Source: Candidatus Shapirobacteria bacterium CG2_30_35_20 (GTDB taxonomy: Bacteria; Patescibacteriota; Microgenomatia; UBA12405). From it: DNA of 8,764 nucleotides. The translations under genes and the position numbers were made by a program. The notes beneath the pieces are model-generated. The model made no database searches and had not been told where the DNA came from. It was given only the letters and a program-made list of their open reading frames with translations. Within the stretch, counting starts at the first letter, position 1. The number at the start of each line of letters is the position of its first letter. Shown one piece after another: positions 1-5,664 of the stretch. Location: the NCBI GenBank assembly GCA_001873665.1, contig MNZO01000051.1, forward strand, positions 108 through 8,871. Direction: 5' to 3'.

Positions 1-22
1 TCCAAATTCAACATTTTTCGGT

Positions 23-47
23 AATATAGCCTGTAACACGCTATATT
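23..47. other. Inverted repeat upstream of the first gene (operator or terminator-like)
   Basis: AATATAGC at 23-30 pairs perfectly with GCTATATT at 40-47 around a 9-base loop. There is no clean T-run after it on either strand, so an intrinsic terminator for a gene left of the window is only weakly supported. It lies about 25-50 bases ahead of the -10 box of the next gene and could instead be an operator. Confidence 0.35.
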
Positions 48-71
48 TGTACTGATACAGATAAAACGTGT

Positions 72-77
72 TTTAAT
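72..77 (+). promoter_or_regulatory. Candidate -10 box of the zinc-ribbon gene, leaderless start
   Basis: TTTAAT at 72-77 is followed by six bases and then the ATG at 84, so a transcript would begin at or next to the start codon. A weak -35-like TTGTAC sits at 47-52 (19-base spacer). No ribosome-binding sequence is present. Confidence 0.4.
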
Positions 78-83
78 AGTGTT

Positions 84-896
84 ATGAATAACACTTGTGT
101 TTGTTGTGGTAAAGACGTCGGGAAAGAAATAAAAAGAAAAATGGACTGTCCATTTTGCAAAAAGACACTGTATATCCGTCATGGAAAAGTAGTTAATGAA
201 AGAGAAAAGGAGGTTTTTGACTGGCAAAAATATATGGACTTTTTGGTGCCAGATATCGAGAGTGTCAGATTGGCCGTAGAAAAAGAACTGGCACAACGAT
301 TTAAACAACAGCCATCCGCACATGATTTGATTTGGGGAATGTTTAATTACGTCGTAGTTCACCTACGAAAACCGAGTGATCTAGAGATTCTTTATACAAA
401 CATGGCTCAATTCTTAGAAAGTGAAGGGAAAGTTAAACAGGCAGTTGAAATAAGAAGGACAGCAAACAAGATGCAAATAGCCAGTTATATTGAGAGTGAT
501 ATTTATGAGTATGTCAAAATTAAAAATTATGAGGATGGTTTTGTTTGTTCTGAATGCAAACAAGAAAATAACAAAATAGTTCCAATCAAAGAAGCCCTTA
601 AGAATCCCGAATTACCGATTCATAATTGTTCTAATAAGAAATGCCGGTGTAGATTTGATTTTATAAGTAAATACGATGATGAATACAAAAAATTAAATCT
701 AAATAGTGACAAAGAAATAACAAACGAAATAGTTATACCGATAAAATTAAAAATGGAACCACAAAAGTTTTCGTGGAGGAATATCTTGATTGTGTCTTTG
801 TTTTTTATTGGGTTGTTATCATTACCTGGTGGTCTTATATTTTGGATAATTGCCCTAACTCTTTACTTAAGATCTAAGAAAAATAATATCAATTAA
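84..896 (+). CDS. Zinc-ribbon protein with C-terminal membrane anchor, function unknown
   Basis: I do not recognise a named family. The 270-residue protein opens with a compact zinc ribbon: C5/C8 (in CVCC) pair with C22/C25 (CPFC). A mostly helical charged middle region follows (residues about 45-145). A second cysteine cluster (C155, C158, C182, C187, C189) looks like another rubredoxin-type zinc knuckle. Residues about 233-262 are strongly hydrophobic with an LPGG turn, giving one long or two short membrane segments, and the tail is short and basic (RSKKNN). The architecture implies a protein anchored in the cytoplasmic membrane with its zinc domains inside the cell, but this is inference. 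The ATG is favoured because a -10 box lies six bases upstream. The 3' end overlaps by a few bases the remnant gene coming from the opposite strand. It sits on the mobile side of the tRNA and is probably island cargo. Confidence 0.75.
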   Translation: MNNTCVCCGKDVGKEIKRKMDCPFCKKTLYIRHGKVVNEREKEVFDWQKYMDFLVPDIESVRLAVEKELAQRFKQQPSAHDLIWGMFNYVVVHLRKPSDLEILYTNMAQFLESEGKVKQAVEIRRTANKMQIASYIESDIYEYVKIKNYEDGFVCSECKQENNKIVPIKEALKNPELPIHNCSNKKCRCRFDFISKYDDEYKKLNLNSDKEITNEIVIPIKLKMEPQKFSWRNILIVSLFFIGLLSLPGGLIFWIIALTLYLRSKKNNIN

Positions 897-1047
897 TTGT
901 CAGTTGTTTATTGTGAAGTGTAAATTTAGTTTTTATCGCCGACATTATTTGTATCCTGTCCTCAGCTGACCCAGCCTTTAGAACATGGAGTAAGTACTCT
1001 TTGGCGGTATCCCGATCGAGCGGTATTTTTTGAGGATAATCAAATTG
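889..1047 (-). pseudogene. C-terminal remnant of a minus-strand gene cut by the IS3 element
   Basis: Reading the minus strand from 1047 down to a TGA at 891-889 gives 52 uninterrupted residues with protein-like composition, ending KFTLHNKQLTIN. The frame continues into the IS3 end without any start codon and meets a stop there, so the 5' part of the gene is missing. It is too short for the usual ORF cutoffs. The pattern of a helix, then K-x-G-S-x-E-x-(K/R), then a short strand with N-K-x-L, resembles the extreme C-terminus of large serine recombinases. That assignment is a guess from motif spacing only. The remnant overlaps the end of the convergent zinc-ribbon gene by three bases of coding sequence plus the stop. 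Confidence 0.5.
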
Positions 1048-1134
1048 GTGACCCGTCCTGGATAAACTGAACCACTGACTTAAGAACAGGTAAGGTAAAA
1101 TAAGTCACGTTTTAATTATTCAGTTTTAAAAAAT

Positions 1135-1446
1135 ATGGATACAATATCCAAAAAAGGTCGCTTAAAATATTCTGCTAAATTTAAGTTCGAAAGAGCCATT
1201 GAAGCAGTTAAAAAAGGTGATAATTTTGTGGTTGTTCGGGAATATCACATTACTTCAGGAATGATATCCAAATGGAAAAATCAGTTGTTTGAAAATGGTT
1301 TTAAATTGTACGAAACAACTCCTGGAAAAGAGATGTCAAATTTACAAGATAAAATTAAAAATATGGAAAATTTATTAGGTAAAAAAGAGGTCGAGCTTAA
1401 TCTCATAAAAAATTTTACCGAGTTCTATCAATCCCAAAATACCTAA
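1135..1446 (+). CDS. IS3-family transposase OrfA (helix-turn-helix subunit)
   Basis: The 103-residue protein has the usual OrfA layout. An N-terminal helix-turn-helix (about residues 10-55, with the FKFERAIEAV...VVREYHIT...ISKWKNQL pattern) binds the element's ends. A leucine-zipper-like helix (about 68-95, NLQDKIKNMENLLGKKEVEL) serves for oligomerisation. Length is normal for the family. OrfB follows in the -1 frame, and a run of six A at 1407-1412 provides a plausible slippage site to make the OrfAB fusion transposase. Because orfB is cut short at 1613, this OrfA can at most act in trans or as a regulator. No ribosome-binding site is visible upstream of the ATG. Confidence 0.88.
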   Translation: MDTISKKGRLKYSAKFKFERAIEAVKKGDNFVVVREYHITSGMISKWKNQLFENGFKLYETTPGKEMSNLQDKIKNMENLLGKKEVELNLIKNFTEFYQSQNT

Positions 1447-1613
1447 TTGTAAAGTATGCCCGAGAACAAGTATTGAATAAAAGTTTTAGTATTAATCGTA
1501 TTTGTAAACTCTTGGGAATTTCCAAAAATAGCTATTATCACACCACTGATTCCAATTCTAGATTACTAGCCAAATACGATAAATTAAAAGATTTGTTAAT
1601 AATAGTTTTAAAA
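1401..1613 (+). pseudogene. IS3-family OrfB (DDE transposase), 5' fragment
   Basis: In the -1 frame relative to orfA the sequence reads through a segment with IVKYAREQ, then INRICKLLGISKNSYY, the characteristic N-terminal helix-turn-helix-like region of IS3 OrfB. A few residues later the IS21 end begins at 1614 and the frame hits a TAG at 1626-1628 inside IS21. About 70 of the roughly 270-290 residues of a normal OrfB remain, and the DDE catalytic core is absent. It has no convincing start codon of its own, consistent with expression by frameshifting from orfA. Confidence 0.75.
1407..1413 (+). promoter_or_regulatory. Candidate -1 frameshift heptamer between IS3 orfA and orfB
   Basis: The zero-frame codons are AAA (1408-1410) and AAT (1411-1413), preceded by A at 1407. 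This gives the X_XXY_YYZ heptamer A_AAA_AAT. The -1 frame is open from 1401 (a TAA lies at 1398-1400) and continues into orfB-like sequence. IS3 elements are known to use A-rich -1 slippage here. Efficiency of AAT in the last position is unknown. Confidence 0.45.
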
Positions 1614-1642
1614 TGTGCATGGATATAGTTTAAGATTGTGCA
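1614..1642. repeat. IS21 left terminal repeat region
   Basis: TGTGCAT tip at 1614-1620, then a subterminal repeat 1623-1642 ending ATTGTGCA. Multiple terminal repeats bound by IstA are typical of IS21 ends. Confidence 0.6.
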
Positions 1643-1646
1643 AAAT

Positions 1647-1692
1647 TTGGGTCACAATTAATGGTTATTAAAACCATTAAAAGAAAACCCAA
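1647..1692 (+). promoter_or_regulatory. Nested hairpin in the istA leader
   Basis: An inner stem TTAATGGTT (1658-1666) pairs perfectly with AACCATTAA (1672-1680) around ATTAA. An outer stem TTGGGT (1647-1652) pairs with ACCCAA (1687-1692). The structure ends two bases before the istA ATG at 1695. Such leader hairpins in other insertion sequences prevent translation from read-through transcripts; here that role is inferred. Confidence 0.5.
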
Positions 1693-1694
1693 CT

Positions 1695-3170
1695 ATGCTA
1701 ACCATGTACCAACAAATTACAATTAAAACATTAGCTTTACAGCACAAAAAACAAACAGAAATTGCTACTGAATTGGGTTGCCATCGTAATACTGTTCGTA
1801 ATATTATCAATCGCCCCGTAGTTGAGAAACCTACCAGAAACAGGCCATCCTACTTTAATCAGTATCGTGATCAGATCAAAGAATGGTTGACGAAAAAAGT
1901 TTCCCAATTACGCATTCATGAAATCCTAGTAGAAACATATCAAGTAAAACAGACATATGACAGTTTGAGTAAATACATTCGAAAAGATTTCCCCAAAACA
2001 CCAGAGGCTTTTGGAGTTCAGGTTACTCCTCCAGGAGAAATGGCCGAAGTGGATTTTGGTTATGCTGGTTTATTACCAATTAATACTCCTGGAGAACCAA
2101 TCAGGTTGGCTAAAACCTGGTTTCTCTCAGTCAGGCTAAATTATTCTCGCATGGCTTATCGAGTCATGGTTCATGATCAAAAGGTGACCACATTTATTAA
2201 AGGCATTACTAATGCTTTTACATTTTTTGGTGGAGTCCCCAAGCGTTTAAAAATTGATAATTTACGAGCGGCGGTTACCAAAAATCAACATTATGATCTC
2301 CAATTTAATTCTGATTTTCTAGATTGGGCTTCTCATGAAAATGTGGTTATTAATCCTTGTGTCCCTTATCATCCAGAACAAAAAGGTGGAGTTGAATCAG
2401 ACATGAAATACATCGAGAATAATTTCCTCGTCGAGCGTCATTTTGATGATTGGGTCGACCTCCAACAACAGTTTGACCAATGGTCAGTTAGTTATGCCAA
2501 TTCCCGTATTCATGGAGTAACCAAGAAAATTCCCAACGAGATATTTATTAACGAGGAAAAATCAACATTACAACCTTTACCCGTCAATGATTTTTCTTTG
2601 TTTGAAAGATGTGAGCGAAAGGTTCAAAGTAATTGTCACATCTTTTTTCAAAACCATTATTATTCAGTCCCATCTAGATTGGTTTCAAAAATAGTCACCC
2701 TTCGTTTTAATGGTTCACTGCTAAAAGTAGTTCACCAAGGTGAAGAGGTGGCCTGTCATTTAATCAGTAATGAGGTTGGTGCCTTTACCACCTGTCGATC
2801 CCATTTGCCTGAATTTAAATGTTATGGTGCAACTGAATATCAACAAAAGTATGAAGCCAAAATGGCTGATCTGGGAGAATTTGCTCAAACATACTTTAAG
2901 GAAGTTTTAATTAAACATGACAGCTACTGGTTTAGGAGTGTTCGAAGTATTTTAGGTTTAGCCCGTGAATATGGTAATGAGGCTGTAAATTTAAGTTTAG
3001 CCAGAGCTTTACAATTTCATGTTACCGACACCAACATCATTAAACGGATTGTTACCCAACAGCTTTATCTTCTCGATATTCCACCTCGATTGTTGGAAAC
3101 CAATCAAACTGCCCCCTCACTAAAATCCCAGGATAGAGACTTAGAGTATTATCAAAAACTAATAACTTAA
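1695..3170 (+). CDS. istA: IS21 transposase IstA
   Basis: This is the DDE-type transposase of IS21, cutting and joining element ends with the helper ATPase IstB. The 491 residues have the standard layout. An N-terminal helix-turn-helix spans about residues 13-40 (KQTEIATELGCHRNTVRNII). An RNase-H-like catalytic core follows, with first Asp D120 (AEVDFG), second Asp D188 (KIDNL) and Glu E234 (QKGGVES). A C-terminal beta-barrel region around residues 300-365 (NCHIFFQNHYYSVP, the usual Mu-transposase-like C domain) precedes a helical tail. All catalytic residues are present and the frame is intact, so it may be active. A second Met three codons in is an alternative start. The leader has a nested hairpin instead of a ribosome-binding site. 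Confidence 0.95.
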   Translation: MLTMYQQITIKTLALQHKKQTEIATELGCHRNTVRNIINRPVVEKPTRNRPSYFNQYRDQIKEWLTKKVSQLRIHEILVETYQVKQTYDSLSKYIRKDFPKTPEAFGVQVTPPGEMAEVDFGYAGLLPINTPGEPIRLAKTWFLSVRLNYSRMAYRVMVHDQKVTTFIKGITNAFTFFGGVPKRLKIDNLRAAVTKNQHYDLQFNSDFLDWASHENVVINPCVPYHPEQKGGVESDMKYIENNFLVERHFDDWVDLQQQFDQWSVSYANSRIHGVTKKIPNEIFINEEKSTLQPLPVNDFSLFERCERKVQSNCHIFFQNHYYSVPSRLVSKIVTLRFNGSLLKVVHQGEEVACHLISNEVGAFTTCRSHLPEFKCYGATEYQQKYEAKMADLGEFAQTYFKEVLIKHDSYWFRSVRSILGLAREYGNEAVNLSLARALQFHVTDTNIIKRIVTQQLYLLDIPPRLLETNQTAPSLKSQDRDLEYYQKLIT

Positions 3171-3195
3171 ATTTTATTTATTTATTTAAAACATT

Positions 3196-3954
3196 ATGTC
3201 AGATATCACCAATCCTATTTCTCAGGCCAGTTTAAAAAAGTTAAGAGAATTTAAGCTATCAGGAATTATTCGAACTTTAGATATTAGGTTAACTGAGGCT
3301 AACAATCAAAATCTAAGTCATCGAGAGTTTTTAGAATTACTGTTGGAAGATGAAGTCAATCAAAGATTGGATAACAAACATAAACGTTTGTATGGGGGAG
3401 CTCACCTACCTTTTGAAAAAGGATTAGAGGACTTTGATTTTACTTTCCAGCCATCAGTTAAAAAAACAGAAATGATGGAGTTGGCCACCGGTAACTTTAT
3501 TGTCAAACATGAAAACATTATTTTTATTGGTCAACCAGGAACGGGCAAAACACACCTATCAATCGCTTTAGGTCTAAAAGCTTTGGGTTATGGCTATACC
3601 GTTTTATTCACTTCGGTGGCGGATATGATTACCACTCTAGAACAGAGTCGAGCTGATTTAAGTTATCAAAAAAAGATTCAACAATATGTTAAACCAGATT
3701 TATTAATCCTTGATGAATTGGGGTACAAAAGTATGGCTGAAAGTACGGTAGAAGATTTTTTTGAGATTGTCTCTCGCCGTTACGAGAAAGGTTCCATTAT
3801 TATCACCAGTAACCGTGACTTCCAAGAATGGGGAAAAATCTTTATTGATAAAACCTTAACGGGGGCTATCCTTGACAGATTAGTTCACCATTGTCATATC
3901 GTTACCATAAAAGGAGAAAGTTATAGAGTCTCGCATCGGAACCAAAAGGCTTAA
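3196..3954 (+). CDS. istB: IS21 helper ATPase IstB
   Basis: AAA+ ATPase related to DnaC that remodels target DNA and activates IstA. At 252 residues it has full family length. Residues 1-100 form the N-terminal IstA-interaction region. Walker A is GQPGTGKT (112-119), Walker B is LLILDE (169-174), sensor I is TSN (204-206), and the arginine of AILDRL (R228) is the expected trans-acting finger. It begins 25 bases after the istA stop, in an AT-rich spacer without a ribosome-binding site, so it is probably translated from the istA transcript. The reading frame is intact. Downstream, an AT-rich spacer (3955-3991) leads into the right-hand repeats. Confidence 0.95.
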   Translation: MSDITNPISQASLKKLREFKLSGIIRTLDIRLTEANNQNLSHREFLELLLEDEVNQRLDNKHKRLYGGAHLPFEKGLEDFDFTFQPSVKKTEMMELATGNFIVKHENIIFIGQPGTGKTHLSIALGLKALGYGYTVLFTSVADMITTLEQSRADLSYQKKIQQYVKPDLLILDELGYKSMAESTVEDFFEIVSRRYEKGSIIITSNRDFQEWGKIFIDKTLTGAILDRLVHHCHIVTIKGESYRVSHRNQKA

Positions 3955-3992
3955 TTTATTTATTTTTTTATTTATTATTTTTTTAAAAAAAG

Positions 3993-4062
3993 TGCACAAT
4001 TTTAAACTATATTCGAGCCGATTAAATGCACAATCTTATTCTATTATTGACACGAATGCACA
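3993..4062. repeat. IS21 right terminal repeat region (two subterminal copies plus tip)
   Basis: On the minus strand the order from the tip inward is TGTGCAT (4062-4056), then a repeat ending TAAGATTGTGCA (4039-4028), then a repeat ATATAGTTTAAAATTGTGCA (4012-3993). The innermost copy is the closest match to the left-hand repeat. The exact outer tip is chosen because the recombinase-like protein sequence begins right after it. Confidence 0.55.
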
Positions 4063-4793
4063 AATTGAGAGATTTGAAAGGCCAAGACATAAAGATGGTC
4101 ATAATTTTCCCTTTGCAGGACTCATGAAGTGTTTGGAATGTGGAGCTTCAGTTACAGGAGAAGAACACATTAGAAATTACAAAAGAGGTGATTCTCAAAC
4201 CTTTACATACTATAGATGTACTAAAAAGCTTGGCCCTTGCTCTCAAAAATATGTTAGGCAGGAAGAAGTTGAGCATCAATTAAGGAGTGAGCTACTTGAT
4301 GTTGCAATTCCCCAGGGCTGGTGGAGTGATTGGCTGAAATGGTTAGAACAGGACAAACTTAATGAGACAAAACTTGCTTCCAAAAATGTCGTAGCTGTTG
4401 GTGAGGAAATGCAGGAAGTGGATAGAAAATTAAATAAACTTTTGGACAGTTACTTGGATTCTGTCATAAACGAAGAACAATACAAGGCAAAGAAAAATGA
4501 ATTATTTGAACAAAAACTAAAACTTCAGGAGAGAATTGGAAAAATTCAGAGCGGGGGTTCGGCTTGGCTCGAACCTTTCGAAAACTTCGTAAAAAGCTCA
4601 ATAAATTGCGGAAAAATCGTTCTTGGAAAAAATAATTGCACTGATTTAGCAATAAGTGCAAAAAATGCCGGCTCGAACTTCAATCTTTCAGAAAAGCGCC
4701 TTTCTTTCACACCCAATTTGGGCTTTGATTCGGTCAAAATGATTCGTGCCAGTTTTCGGGCTGGCACGCTCGCCCTCGCGAAATCCGAAAGTG
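4063..4793 (+). pseudogene. C-terminal half of a large serine recombinase, 5' truncated by IS21
   Basis: The frame is open from GTG 3992, but the first codons lie inside the IS21 end. Recombinase-like protein starts at about 4063 with IERFERPRHKDGHNFPFAGL. It then has a recombinase zinc ribbon (MKCLECG ... YYRCTKKLGPCSQKYV), the VRQEEVEHQL helix, and a long coiled coil (EEMQEVDRKLNKLLDSYLD...YKAKKNELFEQKLKLQERI). The closing WLEPFENFV...GSNFNLSEKRLSF segment is seen in integrase-type serine recombinases. The N-terminal resolvase domain with the catalytic serine is absent from the window, so this copy cannot recombine DNA. The open frame does not stop at the natural domain end. It continues antisense through the tRNA-Gln gene (giving GLEPQFLRSERSG) to a TAA at 4922-4924. 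That tail is probably read-through of the attachment site, not functional protein. Confidence 0.8.
4745..4768. other. Perfect 8-bp inverted repeat next to the tRNA-Gln 3' end
   Basis: CGTGCCAG at 4745-4752 pairs with CTGGCACG at 4761-4768 around an 8-base loop. It lies about 25 bases downstream of the tRNA on the minus strand. The following minus-strand bases (AATCATTTTG) are only mildly T-rich, so it may be a weak terminator for the tRNA. A recombination-site arm is another possibility. Confidence 0.35.
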
Positions 4794-4864
4794 TTACCCC
4801 GCAAGGACTCGAACCTCAATTCCTACGTTCAGAGCGTAGTGGACTACCATTATCCGACGGGGTA
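4794..4864 (-). tRNA. trnQ(CTG): tRNA-Gln, anticodon CTG (reads CAG)
   Basis: The minus strand folds into a 71-base cloverleaf. Acceptor TACCCCG (4864-4858) pairs fully with CGGGGTA (4801-4795), with discriminator A at 4794. The D arm has a 3-bp stem GGA/TCC and a 9-base loop containing GG. The anticodon stem CTACG/CGTAG holds loop CTCTGAA, anticodon CTG at 4832-4830. The variable loop is 4 bases. The T stem TGAGG/CCTTG holds loop TTCGAGT. The U1-A72 first pair and 3-bp D stem are typical of bacterial tRNA-Gln, matching the anticodon. CCA is not encoded. The serine recombinase frame runs antisense across the whole gene, which marks the tRNA as the probable attachment site of the island to its left. 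Confidence 0.9.
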
Positions 4865-4878
4865 GAGTGGTCTCGTGT

Positions 4879-4887
4879 TATATTATA
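4879..4887. promoter_or_regulatory. Shared -10 region: tRNA-Gln (minus) and 54-aa ORF (plus)
   Basis: On the minus strand TATAAT (4887-4882) lies 17 bases ahead of the tRNA 5' end, with a weak -35-like TAGTTG at 4910-4905 (17-base spacer). On the plus strand TATATT (4879-4884) ends five bases before the ATG at 4890, giving a leaderless start. The two -10 boxes overlap on opposite strands. Confidence 0.5.
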
Positions 4888-4889
4888 CT

Positions 4890-5054
4890 ATGCAAACACT
4901 AGACCAACTAATTGCCAATCTTAAACTAAAACCAGAGCAATCTGAAGTTATCAAAAAATATTTTGAAGAATTGACCGTCGAGCTCCTCGAAAGTCTCAAG
5001 CAAGATAACTTACAAAATTTTGAAGAAACAATTTCTTCAATAAAATTAAACTAA
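4890..5054 (+). CDS. Small 54-residue helical protein, function unknown
   Basis: An ATG directly after a -10 box opens a frame encoding MQTLDQLIANLKLKPEQ... and ending ...FEETISSIKLN, TAA at 5052-5054. It is acidic and almost entirely amphipathic helix, with no membrane segment or cysteines. Its composition and promoter position argue for a real gene. It resembles, in general pattern only, the short helical DUF proteins (for example the DUF5663 type) common in Microgenomates; I cannot confirm that. Its last 59 bases overlap the 3' end of the convergent hydrolase gene, and its first 35 bases overlap the read-through tail of the recombinase frame in another frame. Being short, it could be spurious, but the promoter support makes me favour it. 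Confidence 0.5.
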   Translation: MQTLDQLIANLKLKPEQSEVIKKYFEELTVELLESLKQDNLQNFEETISSIKLN

Positions 5055-5643
5055 TTTCTTCCCCATGTCCCGGCAAAACAGTTATACTATCAGGTAATCT
5101 AAGCAACTTGCTTATACTTTTATTTAAATCCAGTTTTGAAGAATATTGGTGACTTGTATCACCCACCCCATTTGCAAAAATAGTATCTCCACTAAACAAA
5201 AATCCCGACTTTGGGGCATAAAAACACACCCCACCTGGTGTATGACCTGGAGTTTTAATGACTTTTATTATCTCTGTTGCTAATTTAATATTTTTTATAT
5301 TTCTAAATCCAGTGTTTAAAGATTTTATTTTTGGTGCTTTAATTTTTCTTTTCAAATAGTACTCTGCCGTTTCTCGAGCCCTATCAACCAAAAAGGCATC
5401 TTTTTTGCCCATCGCCACTGGAATTTTAAAAATTAACTGCAAGTCAGTTACCCCCATTATATGGTCAAAATGACCATGGGTTAACATGATTGCCGTTGGT
5501 TCCAGTTGCATTTCGTCAATAATTTGGGCAATCTCCACTCCTTCATCACCTGGGTCAATAACTATGGCGGTTTTATCTTCTGCCCAGACTAAATAACAAT
5601 TTGTGCCCATTTCACCCACAATTAACCTCCGATAATTTAACAT
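4996..5643 (-). CDS. Metallo-beta-lactamase-fold hydrolase, glyoxalase-II-like
   Basis: This 215-residue cytoplasmic enzyme belongs to the glyoxalase II/GloC-like branch, which hydrolyses thioesters such as S-lactoylglutathione. The true substrate here is unknown. Metal ligands are all visible: THGHFDH (H56, H58, D60, H61), H134 in TPGHTPGG, D153 in FSGDTIF and H193 in PGHGE. The start NYRRLIVGEMGTNCYLVW and the DPGDEG segment are the usual first strands of this fold. The family normally ends with an E-x-x-x-N-P(F/Y) motif after PGHG. Here the tail reads LLKKLFLQNFVSYLA, so that end may have been altered by the 3' overlap. The stop is TGA. The ATG faces the RRM gene across 21 bp and shares its AT-rich promoter region. 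A TAGAAT box ends five bases upstream of the ATG, which suggests a leaderless message. Confidence 0.9.
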   Translation of the reverse strand: MLNYRRLIVGEMGTNCYLVWAEDKTAIVIDPGDEGVEIAQIIDEMQLEPTAIMLTHGHFDHIMGVTDLQLIFKIPVAMGKKDAFLVDRARETAEYYLKRKIKAPKIKSLNTGFRNIKNIKLATEIIKVIKTPGHTPGGVCFYAPKSGFLFSGDTIFANGVGDTSHQYSSKLDLNKSISKLLRLPDSITVLPGHGEEISLILLKKLFLQNFVSYLA

Positions 5644-5648
5644 AAGAT

Positions 5649-5658
5649 ATTCTATAAT
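5649..5658. promoter_or_regulatory. Overlapping divergent -10 boxes between hydrolase and RRM genes
   Basis: On the plus strand TATAAT (5653-5658) is followed by six bases and the ATG at 5665. On the minus strand TAGAAT (5654-5649) is followed by five bases and the ATG at 5643. The whole intergenic gap is 21 bp, so both messages must be nearly leaderless. The two start regions also form a 7-bp inverted repeat, CATAAGA (5641-5647) and TCTTATG (5661-5667). Confidence 0.6.
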
Positions 5659-5664
5659 ACTCTT

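Larger units (their letters stand above)
1049..1613 (+). mobile_element. Truncated IS3-family element (left end, orfA, start of orfB)
   Basis: The element includes a complete orfA and about 55 codons of orfB in the -1 frame, then stops abruptly where the IS21 terminal sequence begins at 1614. The proposed left tip is TGACCCGTCCTGGATAAACT at 1049-1068, which has the TGACC...AAACTG look of IS3-family ends and coincides with the point where the minus-strand remnant stops making sense. The right end and most of the orfB DDE domain are gone, so the element is not autonomous. The exact left tip is uncertain by a few bases. Confidence 0.6.
1614..4062 (+). mobile_element. IS21-family insertion sequence (istA + istB)
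   Basis: About 2.45 kb, normal for IS21. It carries the two expected genes in order, istA then istB, 25 bases apart. The proposed tips are TGTGCAT (1614-1620) and its complement ATGCACA (4056-4062). Subterminal repeats support this: the 20 bases at 1623-1642 match the reverse complement of 3993-4012 at 19 of 20 positions. A second right-hand copy lies at 4028-4047, so the right end carries two repeats to the left end's one. No matching target duplication is seen (left flank ...TTTTAAAA, right flank AATTGAGA). The flanks belong to two unrelated genes, IS3 orfB and a serine recombinase. Confidence 0.8.

Noticed and set aside
935..1075. Plus-strand open stretch of about 45 codons in the gap before IS3
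   Set aside because: No start codon, and it lies opposite the better minus-strand coding remnant and crosses the proposed IS3 tip.
3955..3991. A/T-run spacer after istB as an intrinsic terminator or origin
   Set aside because: Only low-complexity T/A runs without a GC stem or iterons are seen.
4464..4767. Two minus-strand open frames of 65 and 73 codons
   Set aside because: They lie opposite clear recombinase coding sequence and show no protein-like features or promoter.
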